Assembly: GCA_030549205.1 (NCBI GenBank)
Contig: JAUKTV010000002.1
Location: 3,720,001-3,784,000, forward strand
DNA length: 64,000 bases
Origin: Apiosordaria backusii
Taxonomy: Eukaryota > Ascomycota > Sordariomycetes > Sordariales > Lasiosphaeriaceae
Reading direction: 5' to 3'
Below, in pieces: positions 46,997 to 57,292 of this stretch. The notes under the pieces are model-generated. The model ran no database searches and was not told the origin of the DNA. It saw only the letters and a program-made list of their open reading frames with translations. How positions within the stretch are numbered: position 1 is the first letter of the stretch; the number at the start of each line of letters is the position of its first letter. A program made the position numbers and the translations under genes.

Positions 46997-48429
46997 GAGA
47001 GATGTTGCGGAAACTTGATATGCAGGCAAAGGTCGCAGCCATCCTTGTATTTTTGAAACGAATATCAAGATATAACTTATGAAGGCACGCACAATAGGGC
47101 TTGATTTGGTACATACATTTTGTTCTCCTCAGGGTCGGGAGGCGGAGTCGGAAAGACAAATCGAGGTTGGCGTTGAGGGCAGGCGTCTGGTCTTTTTGGG
47201 GGCTTTTGGTTGCCCAGCGTTGGGAGGACTGACGTCCAGTGTCCCGATATAGAAGTGTGTATTTATTGGAATGGGGAGGGGGTATCCGAACATCCAAACT
47301 GGCAGGATCGATTTCACTAGCAACGCAAATGCATTGTTACTTACCCTGGCAGTTTATTCAGGGACCCAATAGCACTGCCGCCGGCCTCTCATCTACAATT
47401 CATATCGTTCCGATTTGGTTGGTATGTGTCCTGCTGATGACCCAGCTCCAGAAACAGACAATGAAAATCACGATTTTGCCATCGAAACACATGGACAACT
47501 TTTTTTGATGTCTTGGATCTTGCCTCGGCTTCCACACCAACTGTCGGGTTAGTCATTAGAATGAACACCACCGCCGCAGCAGGACCGCAACAGTATGTGG
47601 CTGCCGGCGCCCTGCGGCAACTTGGCGGCCGGCCGGGATAGCTATGGATGTGCTTCTGGCCGGTGCTTCTCCAGCCCGCATTCGGCCCTTTATGGCGCGC
47701 ATGGCACAACGGTTTTCTTGTCGGGCCGGGGGACGACTCCACCCCCAATCCTACCAGACTGCGGGGGACAGGCCAATCGAAGCAAATGTCGTGCGGAGAG
47801 AAGGCTGGTCTGGGGAAAAACACGCCCAAGACGGCCGCTGACCGTCGCTCACCATGTCATACCGGCCGGGGAAGAAGCAGGCCTTCCCACACACTAAACA
47901 TTGCCGGCCAGGCACGGCCACCAACCAGGGACAGGATGAAGACGTCGAGCGGAGTCTGTGAAGAACCACGTGCCAAGGTTCACCTACACTACATACAGTA
48001 TGTCGCTGCCCAGAATCGTTAAACGGCCCTTTTGTCCTGCCATTCGGGCGCCTTGTTAAGATCCCAGATGGAGCTTCTCTGCCCACATCGCGGAGTTCCC
48101 CAGAATGGAGCACACAGAATCTCCCTGCCATATGGGCCTTAGATATGATGATGGTAGACAACACTCCCACCCACCTTGTGCAACCCCCTGCAGTAAGTTG
48201 ACAGGGGAGAGGCGAGGGATCGATGGGATCGACAGCAGTGTCACCATGCTCCATGCCTGCCACGACCGAGGACAGCAGAACCCGAATGCGGGTTGGCGGG
48301 ATGGCGATCCAGATGTATACATCACTCATGGAGATAAATAGGACCTTTGCCCCCCTTACTTACCGCCTCAATGGTCAGCCTCCTGGGTGTCGCCGTCCGT
48401 CTCAACATCCTACGTGCCACGGGGACATC
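46997..48429. promoter_or_regulatory. 1.4-kb intergenic region with the alpha-glucosidase promoter
   Basis: No coding frame is convincing. The right half lies upstream of the GH31 gene. It contains GC-rich patches such as GCGGGG near 47762, resembling the fungal carbon-repressor (CreA/Cre1) consensus SYGGRG, and an AT-rich GATAAATAG near 48333 that could serve as a core promoter element. These motifs are short and unproven. Confidence 0.4.
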
Positions 48430-51253
48430 ATGATCGGGCCTCGTCTTCTCAGTCTCGGGCTGTTGGCCGGGCTCAGCTCAGCCGCCATTGCGCCCAAGGC
48501 CGTCGCCGTCGCCGTCGCCGCCGAACGCCCTTTGAGCGAGTGCCCTGGCTACAAAGCCTCAAACGTCAGGACCAGCTCATCCGGTCTCACGGCTGAGCTG
48601 TCGCTGGCCGGTCGTGCGTGCAACACGTACGGAACGGATTTGGAGAAGCTGCGCCTGGAGGTCACCTACGAGACCGGTAAGTGTCCAGTTGTTCAGAACC
48701 CAGGGCGACCGTCTTCTTTTCACTGACAGCCCAACAGATAACCGTCTCCACGTCAAGATCCAGGATGTCAATGATGCTGTCTTCCAGATCCCAGAGTCCG
48801 TTTTCCCTCGTCCCAAGGGTTCTGGTTCGAACTCTAAGCGGGCGGCGTTGGAGTTCAAATACAAGACGAACCCCTTTTCGTTTTCCGTCACCCGGCGCAA
48901 GACCGGTGAGGTTTTATTCGACAGTTCAGCCGCGCCCCTCGTCTTCGAGTCCCAGTACCTGCGTCTGAGGACCAAGCTTCCCAGCAACCCGAACCTGTAC
49001 GGTCTCGGCGAACATTGGGACCCGTTCCGCCTCAACACCACCAACTACGTCCGCACGATGTGGTCACAAGACTCGTTTGCCACACCCGAGGGCACCAATC
49101 TCTATGGCAGTCATCCCGTCTACTACGAGCACCGCAAGACTGGCACACACGGCGTGTTTTTCCTCAACTCCAACGGGATGGACATCAAGATCGACAAGGA
49201 CAGGTCTGGGCAGTTCCTCGAGTACAACACCATTGGTGGCGTATTTGACTTTTATTTCCTGGCCGGCCCAAGCCCAATCGACGTTGCGCGCCAGTATGCC
49301 GAGGTCGCCGGATTGCCCGCCATGATGCCGTATTGGGGTTTGGGTTATCACAACTGCAGATACGGTTACCGCGACGTCTATGAGGTGGCCGAGGTGGTGT
49401 ACAACTACAGCCAGGCCCAGATTCCTCTCGAGGTCATGTGGACCGATATCGACTACATGGACAAAAGAAGGGTGTTCTCCAACGACCCTGAGAGATTCCC
49501 GATGCCCGTCTACCGAAGTCTCGTCGACCATCTTCACAAGAACCAGCAAAAATACATTGTGATGGTTGACCCTGCTGTTGGGTATGCTGACTACCCTGCC
49601 TATCATCGTGGTGTTGAAGACAGCATCTTCCTCAAGCGCGACAACGGCTCCGAGTATCTTGGTGTGGTCTGGCCTGGTGTCTCTGTCTTCCCGGATTGGT
49701 TCTCCACCAACATCACCAGATACTGGAACAACGAGTTTACTCAGTTCTTCTCCCAGGATGCCGGTGTCGATATCGACGGCCTGTGGATCGATATGAACGA
49801 GCCTTCTAACTTCCCCTGCTTCTTCCCCTGCAGCGATCCTTTCGCAGCCGCCGTCGGTTTCCCGCCCACCCCGCCACCTGTGCGCAGCCACTCCGAGCGC
49901 CCCCTTCCCGGTTGGCCCTGTGAATTCCAGCCTGAAGGTGCCCAGTGCAAGCGCAGCGAGGTGCCCCAGATTCCCGCACCAGCTGCTCGGGACGTTATCC
50001 CCCTCACCAACCCCCATGCTGGTCCGGTAACCAAGTGGAAGGGTCTTCCCGGCCGTGACCTTTTGTTTCCCAAGTATTCCATTCACAACAAGGCCGCCTA
50101 CATGGACTCGTGGAACGCTGACAAGGGCGGCATTTCCAACAAGACGGTTAATACTAACACCATTCACGAGAATGGCCTCGCCGAGTACGATGTCCACAAT
50201 CTTTACGGCTCCATGATGTCGACCTTTTCTAGCGAAGCCATGCTCGCCAGACGTCCTGGCCTCCGCCCCTTGGTCATCACCCGTTCGACCTTTGCGGGCG
50301 CCGGTGCCTCGGTTGGGAAGTGGTTGGGTGACAACGTTGCCGACTGGGCTGGTTATCGTGGTACGATCCGAGCCATGATGGCCTTTGCCGCTATTTACCA
50401 GATCCCCATGGTCGGTGCTGATGTTTGCGGTTTTGCCGGCTCAACCACGGAGGAGCTCTGTGCCCGCTGGGCCACTTTGGGTGCGTTCGCCCCGTTCTAC
50501 CGCAACCACAACGAGTATCCCCCTGCCATCTCGCAGGAGTTCTATCGCTGGGAGAGTGTCACCAAGGCTGCCCGTAAGGCCATCGACATCCGCTATCGCC
50601 TTCTTGACTACATTTATACCGCCATGCAAAAGCAGACTGTTGACGGCACCCCTCTCATCAACCCCGTCTTCTACCTGTATCCCAACGACGCCAACACCTT
50701 CGGCCTCGAGAACCAGTACTTCTACGGCCCTGGTCTTCTCGTGGCGCCTGTCACCCAGGAGGGCGCCACCAGCGTCGACGTTTACCTCCCCAAAGACATC
50801 TTTTACGATTTCCACACGCACAAGAAGATCCAGGGCCAGGGCCGCACCATCCGCCTCACGAACCAGGGTCTCTCCGACATTCCCCTTTTCCTCCGCGGTG
50901 GCGTCATCGTCCCAGCCCGCGTCAAGTCTGCCATGACCACCGCCGAGGTCCGCGAGCAGAACTTTGAGCTTCTTGTGCCCGTAGGCGCCGATGGCACCGC
51001 CACTGGCACACTCTACCTCGATGACGGTGTCAGTATCCAGCAGAAGGGCACCACCGAGATTACCTTCCGCTACGCCCGCGGTGTCCTGACGGCCAAGGGC
51101 AAGTTTGGCTTTCAAACCAAAGTCAAGATTACCAAGGTTACAGTCATTGGAGCTGGCAAACGCAAGAGAGACGATGAGGTGAAGGAGACAACGGTCGAAG
51201 TTGCGCAGCCTCTTACTGGGGAGTTTGAGATTACCGTTGGCGATCTTGAGTGA
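48430..51253 (+). CDS. agdC: secreted GH31 alpha-glucosidase, AgdC type (2 exons, 920 aa)
   Basis: Exons 48430-48676 and 48738-51253 (2763 nt) with a 61-nt intron. GH31 alpha-glucosidases release glucose from the non-reducing ends of malto-oligosaccharides and starch fragments outside the cell. A signal peptide is evident (MIGPRLLSLGLLAGLSSAAIA). The N-terminal domain contains CPGYKASNV and YGLGEHWDPFRL; the catalytic barrel carries MWTDIDYMDKRRVF, the nucleophile Asp434 in GLWIDMNEPSNF, and the acid/base Asp614 in WLGDNVADWAGY, followed by GADVCGF. The C-terminal beta domains follow (FLRGGVIVPA, YLDDG). Length and motifs match the fungal proteins named probable alpha/beta-glucosidase AgdC. 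Many N-glycosylation sequons are present. It is complete and probably active; the symbol is by similarity of motifs. Confidence 0.95.
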
Positions 51254-51657
51254 TCCGGGAGTGGACTATTAATATTCAGAGTGTACAGAAGCGCCTAGAC
51301 TAGTTGGGTAGATTTATAAGGTAGTTGCTGGAAAAAATTTATTGTACTTTTGTCCTCAAAATTCGAATTGCCTTTTTTAAAACTGAAAACGTCTCTGACC
51401 ACATTTGAGAAATCCTCTTGCACGGTAAGGGGTCCTTTTTGAACACTGAGACGTCCTTTTTGGGAGTTGAGAGGGTCTTACCTGTATCGTGGCGCACTTT
51501 GTCGACTTGGTCAAAGGACTCGCTGTACTGCTACAGATATATGTACAACACTCTTCAGTTTTTCCTATAATTCATGACACGAACTGTGGAAACATTGTTG
51601 AATTTCCTAAAGACACGAGATTGATTAAGCTATCATGACTGCTGAATTGCACCTGGA
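51254..51657. other. short intergenic region
   Basis: Convergent space between the GH31 gene and the cupin pseudogene. A motif close to GGGTCCTTTTTGAACACTGAGACGTCC appears in related forms near 51428-51480, a weak local repeat. No gene. Confidence 0.4.
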
Positions 51658-52211
51658 TCAACCCACCGGACGACCCTCTTCGTTCTCCTGCTTGCTACGC
51701 TGACTCCAGATAGGGGGCTCATCCCTTCCTCCCTCCTCGGCCTGATCCCCTTCTTCCTTGGTCTCGTGCACAGTTGTAGCCTTGTGCTCAGCAGGCGAGT
51801 AAACAGTATACAAGATGAGAGGGTTAGGACCCGTGTTTTAGAACTGGTGCTTAGTCCCAGCTGGCACAACCACCATGTCTCCAGCTTTGATGTTTCGCTC
51901 CTCTCCGCCCACTTGCGCGAGACCTTGACCAGAAGTGAAGGTGAGAATTTGGTCCACCGTATGAATCTGTCGCGGCGGTGTTGGTCCCTGCTCACGCGGC
52001 CAGGGTGGATCATGAGGCAACAACACATACCTCTTCGCCAATGTCACCGCCAACTGGCACAGTCATGAGAACGACTTGAGAGTAAAGTCCTGTCCATACA
52101 TAGCACACGGCGGAATTCTCTAGACTCGGACGGTAATGCTGTCGTCATGTCAGGAAAGTACACCATGTTATGCGCAGGCGGCTCTCCGTTCGGCGTTGGA
52201 AACGGCGGCAT
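51658..52211 (-). pseudogene. cupin-domain protein, broken by a 4-bp duplication and a stop codon
   Basis: This matches small fungal cupin proteins (RmlC-like beta-barrel, often metal-binding), but is disrupted twice. The start at 52211 gives MPPFPTPNGEPPAHNM and reads to EFRRVL; there TATG is duplicated (TATGTATGG for TATGG, minus strand near 52115), shifting the frame so that the shifted frame stops soon after. The next frame resumes TGLYSQVVLMTVPVGGDIGEE. An intron of about 55-65 nt joins to IHTVDQILTFTSG, GLAQVGGEERNIKAGD and VVVPAGTKHQF, with recognisable cupin box 1 and box 2. Directly after it TAA (51840-51838) stops translation. Beyond it the original frame stays open: NTGPNPLILYTVYSPAEHKAT to a stop at 51660-51658. 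Good preservation otherwise suggests recent loss, or sequencing/assembly errors. Confidence 0.8.
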
Positions 52212-52719
52212 TGTGTTCCGTGTCGAGCCGGAGGTGCGGCGAACTATTTCTAGGGCCCGTGGTAGAGCGCATGTCTGTCGGGATGTGTGGTTGGCCAGGC
52301 AAGGTGTGAGATACCCAAGTCGAGCTGCTGCTGAGACACAAGAACGCTCGAAACGTATAGGAACAGCAAGCATTCTTCCGGTCCGGCTTGAATTCACGGG
52401 AGTTACAAAGAAATAATAAGATGTACAAACCGCAATCTCATTATGCAGTAGGGCTTGCTGTACAAGAATAGGCAAGATGGAATCATGGCTGTCGAATCAA
52501 TACGTCATCATTGAATCTAGGCACAATGCATCTCACAAGACCCACGCTTCTCATCTTGGCGTCGAGATACTCAAAGGAGACCTACCAAAAGAGCAATGGG
52601 CAGTTTTATTGATGCTTGACGACAAGGAGAAGGAGGGTTCAGGTCTTCAAGAAACGAAAATATAATTGAAACTGCCATGAAAAGAATGCTAAACCAATAT
52701 CCATCTCTAGAGCTCGCTC
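52212..52719. other. intergenic region
   Basis: Upstream of the cupin pseudogene and downstream of the GST-like gene, both on the minus strand. The cupin frame extends open upstream to 52475 without coding character. Nothing else is visible. Confidence 0.45.
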
Positions 52720-53593
52720 TCAGCCCTCGAAATCCAGCTCCTCGTAATATCTGTAGATGCCATTGGAATACTTCTGTCGCCGAGAGCTCTCCAAATAGCT
52801 CTTGATCCGCGGGCGCTCTGCGACAGCTTTGTGGAGGCCAAAAACCTTCGCATGCTTGCCCTCACGCTCCAACTTGGATGTTGCCTTGGGGAACATGAAC
52901 TTCAAACCATCCACGCACTGTAAAGACACGAATGTGTTAGTAAAGACATGAAACTCACTGAGGAACAATATTGTGACATGCACAAGCACATACCTGAAAT
53001 AAAACCAGGTCTGCATATGTCAGCTTCCCACCGTATAGCCATGGCCCGTCGCCGCTGGCTTTCGATGCCAGCACGCGCTCAAAATATCCCAAGAACTTAG
53101 GGAGCCTGTTCTTGACATAATCCTCGGCCTTCCTCTTGCTTTCCTCTTTCTGATCTTCGTAGTACAGGCCGGTGGCAATGGGGTGGTGACAATCATGTGG
53201 TTCATTGCTCAACCCATCTAGAGCTGTGAGAACGAGGCTATTGATCCTGTACAGCCCATCGGGGTCACTTTCCGAGTCCGTCGCCAGCCCCAAGCGAGGC
53301 CCGAGATATAAGAGAATGTTGGGTGTCTGGCTGATGACGAGGTCTCCGTGCTGAAGAATCGGCGACGCAAAGAGCGGGATGTTGATGTCGTTGCTGGGTT
53401 TCTCACCGCTGTTGTACGCGAGGACTTCGTTTATGCCATCCTCAAGTTGAGCCGTATCAACGTATTCAACACCAGCCTCTTCCAAAGCCAGACGGATGTG
53501 CTCTCCGCGACCGGGAAGCCCAGGCCAGTAGATGAGGCGGTAAGGCACGTCCTTGGATGACTTTTGTCGTTTTGCCGGGGCGTCGGATGCCAT
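52720..53593 (-). CDS. glutathione S-transferase-like protein (2 exons, 265 aa)
   Basis: Exons 53593-52994 and 52917-52720 total 798 nt; the 76-nt intron is phase 0 and the join gives LVLFQ-CVDGLKF. Glutathione transferases conjugate glutathione to electrophiles in detoxification. The N-terminal thioredoxin-like half contains YRLIYWPGLPGRGEHIRLALEEAGVEY and then HGDLVISQTPNILLYLG, in which ISQTPNI replaces the SxA/SNAI glutathione-binding turn. The helical C-terminal half includes FLGYFERVLA, GPWLYGGKLTYADLVLFQ with the conserved N-capping Ser/Thr-x-x-Asp element, and ends in RIKSYLESSRRQKYSNG. This layout resembles the sigma/mu-like soluble fungal GSTs. A lysine-rich head (AKRQKSSKD) precedes the fold. 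Probably cytosolic; the substrate is unknown. Confidence 0.9.
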
Positions 53594-53855
53594 TGTCACT
53601 GGTGATAGACTTGTGTCACAGTTTCAGTGAGGTTGAATGTTGTTGGCAAGGAGGTGCGATTGAGGATAGTGCTTTTCCCTGAATCGAGTGGCTGGGAGCG
53701 GGGAAGTGCTCGGGAAGAGATGCGGCAAGGAGTGCGGGGTCTGAAGACTTCATTTCCGAGGATCTTTCTAAATTTGGTATGGTGACGTAATAAGACGTTG
53801 ACGACCCCTTCCAGTCTCAACTACTTTCCCTGAGGGCCATCCATATGCCTCCATG

Positions 53856-55313
53856 TCACAGCCCAGCTGTCACTGACTTGTGGATCAATTCCTGGCACTC
53901 AGCAGGATCCTCAAACACGTGCCATAGCTCACTAATTCTCAACGTTAGAATTACTCTCTGGCTGCTTCTTTTTTTAAAATCCAGAGATAATCTTACCGGG
54001 GAAGATCCTCAAAGGCTTTTTCAAACCTTTGGGGCTCGTTCTTCTCTTGGATTCCCACAGCAGCGATGTCTTCAACCTTGCGGATGAGGATCAGTTTGAT
54101 CCAACCGGGGAACATTCTACATGCGTCTCCGTATGCCTCTGGGTCGCTTTGGGTCGAGTCGCCGATGAGAATCATCTTCCGCTTCGGGAACCAGCGATGG
54201 ATTTTTTCGATTCGGTCAACCTTGTACTTCTCTGTACCTAGCGTCAGATTGGACAGCAGCCCAGAGATAGTCATCAGGTTGGAATCCCGCAGAATAAGCT
54301 GTCCGTGGGGGAAGTAATCGTCTCTGAATTTCCGGAGGAAGGGGTAAAGGTTATAGGGAGAGGCGGAAAGGTAAAACCACGGTGCAGAGCTTGTCACCAT
54401 GGTCTGGATGTAGGCATAGAGCTCGGGCATGCCTTGAACTGGCGTCGGTTGGGACTAGTGGCTTGTGAGCTGTTTGAAATTCTGATAGGTATCATTTGTT
54501 GGGCGAGTGGGTAGATAATTGGCTGGTTGACTCACGACAAACGTTGAGCGTAAGATCCCCACGGGACTGCTCGTCTGGGTAATCTTGATGGTGTCGTCGA
54601 CATCTATGATATTTCGGTTGAGTCAGTTTCCTTCCTTCTCAGGGCAATGTGGATGCGGGACTCAAGCGTTCCATACCCGAGATGACGGCCCATCCCTCAG
54701 GCTCTGCGTAGACGGTCTTCATTTCGAGTATGCCGTTGACACCCTTGGGGACGACAGCTTTGGACATGGCAACAGTCCCCTCTTTCCCATCTGTAACCTT
54801 CCTGACATCACTGCTAATACCATTCCTCCCGCCTGGACCAAGTCGAATCTCGGCACTGTTGTCAAATTTGAGGTTGACCTGCCTCCCAGGCAAAGCCTCC
54901 ATCACGAAGGGGGCGATACGTTTCTCGATGATCTCCTCTTCCTTGTCCCCTTTGGACAAGCCAACCTTTGACGCAATATCCCCTACCAAATCAACCAGCT
55001 TGGGCGAAGCTTGGTGGTCAAAAGCAGCAGCGACAAACTCGGCATGCCAATTTCCGTTTGGAGCGCGGAAGGCGACATTGTCCATCAGCCATACCACATC
55101 ATCGTTGCCTATCTGGGCAGGAAAAGGATTCCGCGAGCCGAGGTAGGAGAGGATCTTGGTGATTTTGCCTTGATGTGTTTGGGACGCCGAAACGCCAAAT
55201 GGGGCCAGAGACGACTCGACATCGTCAAAACCACATTCACTTCGTGTCCTCTTCTCAAAGCCAATGGACTGGGCCCGTGGTGTCCCAGCGGGAGTACGTC
55301 GTGGGTTCGACAT
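53856..55313 (-). CDS. APP1-type phosphatidate phosphatase (4 exons, 412 aa)
   Basis: Exons 55313-54677, 54603-54536, 54454-53997 and 53931-53856 (1239 nt). Yeast App1 is a Mg2+-dependent phosphatidate phosphatase linked to actin patches and endocytosis. The catalytic DxDxT motif is DVDDTIKIT, residues 213-217, formed where exons 1 and 2 join. The rest of the catalytic domain (PF09949/DUF2183) is clear: GMPELYAYIQTM, FYLSASPYNLYPFLRKF, FPHGQLILRD, KIHRWFPKRKMILIGDSTQSDPEAYGD and IRKVEDIAAV. The last small exon adds ELWHVFEDPAECQELIH, matching the end of the family. Residues 1-210 form the less conserved N-terminal domain. Smaller than yeast App1 because it lacks the long Pro-rich tail. Intron 3 is phase 2 with donor GTAAGA. 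Confidence 0.93.
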
Positions 55314-56304
55314 GAAAGTTGGGGATGCAGTACGAAAGTTGATACCAAAATCAAAGCAGATTAGGGAGGGTAATCAGAGAGAAAAAAAAGCGAGGGAAGA
55401 GCAGGCAACGTGTAGGGGGGAGAAAGGAAGGGCATGATATATCCCAGCCCAAGTGCCTGTCAATGATGCATGGTGCCAAGCAGGGCAAGGCAGCATTGGT
55501 CTAGCTGCTTGGTCTGGTCTCTTGGCAGTCGTTGCTGGTTGTCTCCTGGCGACTTGATTTTTCGGTCAACTTGATTTTGTGCCTTGTCGCGGGTTGGCGG
55601 CTGACCGGGCCAGTGACACGCGATGTCACCAGATGAGGCCCATGTCGCAGCTCAAACGACGTAATCGGGCAACTGCCGGGACAATCATGGTTACGCCAGT
55701 CGCTATAGGTTAAGAATGGAGGGGGCACCTGATTGGCTCACATGCAACTGGGGAACGCCCAGTTCCCGTCATCCGGATCTTTCGCGCTGTCTTGTGATTT
55801 ACCTATCTCAACCTCAGGTAAAACTTTCAAACACCTATTTAGTAGCTGTTTGGTTGTTTGTGATACAATGGGACCAAGAGCAATGTTGTGTTAGATCTTA
55901 CCCACAGAAGCGCCACACCTTGTTGGATGGAGTCGAAATAGAGTTATCCGGCTCATCGGGACGGCGCGCTCTCTCGTCAGATTAATCATTAGGACGGCTC
56001 CCACTGCTCCCAGTGTAGCTTGCAGTGTGGCTTGCAGTGTCGCTTGTAGTGTAGCTTACAGTGTGGCTTGTAGTCCTATATAGTGACTGGGCTTGTAGGG
56101 TGGCCTGTGTAGGCTTAATTGGCTAATCAAGAATAGTGTGCTAAGGATACTTTTTTTATGGGACTTTTTTCTGTTTTAGGAAATCGAGGTGGTTAAAGCT
56201 CGGCTTGTTTGTGTTGATCTTGGGTGTGAAATGCGAAGTCTCCTAGCTTCTTTTCTTGAACCCTTATAAGTAAGGCATTAATAAAAGGAAGCTTTGGAGA
56301 CCAT
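55314..56304. other. intergenic region upstream of the phosphatase gene
   Basis: Promoter side of the APP1-type gene, then a transition from normal to AT-rich sequence. No gene. A tandem 12-bp repeat lies at 56011-56070. Confidence 0.5.
56011..56070 (+). repeat. 12-bp tandem repeat, five copies
   Basis: Consensus CAGTGTGGCTTG, five consecutive copies with single-base differences, mostly C/T or G/A changes. It lies about 240 bases before the small TIR element. Confidence 0.8.
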
Positions 56305-56310
56305 TATTAA

Positions 56311-57015
56311 AGAGGTTTGCTAACCATGCACCCTCCCAATTACTTACTATACATTTTCCCTACTGGGGTTAGGGTTTTGTATAGTCCCTGAAATTAATAT
56401 AACATTTCCCAAGACTTTTTCTTATCACAACTACTATTAACAACTACAATTATCACTGCATTATATTTTTTCCTATATAAATAAATGATTATAAATACTA
56501 TAATTAAACTATAATAAAAATATGATTATTACTACTTATAAGGTAATATAGCCTTTAAACTACTACTTAAACTACCACCTAAACTACTAATCAAACTACC
56601 ACTTTAACTATACTTACACCTATACCTATACCTATACCTATACTTATATTACTACTTCGGCTAGAATTCCTAAGTGTTGGAGGTTGGCTTATAAGAAAGG
56701 CTTTAGAAGCAGTATAGCCGGTAAGAGTAGTGTAGCTGGTAGGAGTAGTGTGGCTGGTAGGAGCAGTGTGGCCGGTAGGAGCAGTGTGGCCGGTAGGAGC
56801 AGTGTGGCCGGTAGGAGCAGTGTGGCCGGTAGGAGCAGTGTGGCCGGTGGAAGCAGTGTGGCCAGTGGAAGCAGTGTGGCCAATAAAAGCAGTATGGCTG
56901 TTAGGAGCAAGTGGTTAATGATGAAGTTCAAATTTTTTAAGGCCATACAAAACCCTAATCCCAGTAGGGGGGATGCATGGTTAGCAATTGGGGGGTGCAT
57001 GGTTAGCAAACCTCT
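56311..57015. mobile_element. 705-bp non-autonomous TIR element carrying a minisatellite
   Basis: The ends are inverted repeats of roughly 75-85 bp. The left end begins AGAGGTTTGCTAACCATGCA, and the right end is its reverse complement, including CTACTGGGATTAGGGTTTTG further in (left version CTACTGGGGTTAGGGTTTTG). TATTAA flanks both sides directly (56305-56310 and 57016-57021) and looks like a target duplication (or TA/TTAA with chance extension). The interior has an AT-rich left half and an 18-bp minisatellite in the right half. It is too short for a transposase. Superfamily not assigned. Confidence 0.8.
56704..56900 (+). repeat. 18-bp minisatellite, about 11 copies
   Basis: Unit GGTAGGAGCAGTGTGGCC. 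Five copies at 56756-56845 are identical, and those on either side diverge progressively, suggesting expansion from the centre. The unit length keeps one frame open, so the plus strand reads GRSSVA repeats within a 119-codon frame (56684-57043). The frame runs through the right TIR and is probably not a real gene. Confidence 0.9.
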
Positions 57016-57292
57016 TATTAAAACCATTACTATTCTAGTGTAATGACGATTTTGTACTTCTTTTTATTATTAGTTACAGAACCGCCAAACGGTAGTTAGC
57101 GAGACTTTACCGCTTTAGAAGCTCTCTTCCTACTCTTTTCCAGAAGAATGTCCAGGGAATTCCGGATATATTTAGGGTGGCTGGGTTGTTGCTGACCTGC
57201 CTCTGGTTCTCCATCTTACTAATGAGCCATAACTGATAGCCCTGGTCTCGAGCGCCAGACGCTAGAGGTACGTAAAGCTACATTCATTCATA

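Noticed and set aside
51633..52028. 131-codon minus-strand frame over the cupin region
   Set aside because: It is an out-of-frame reading of the cupin pseudogene with no protein character.
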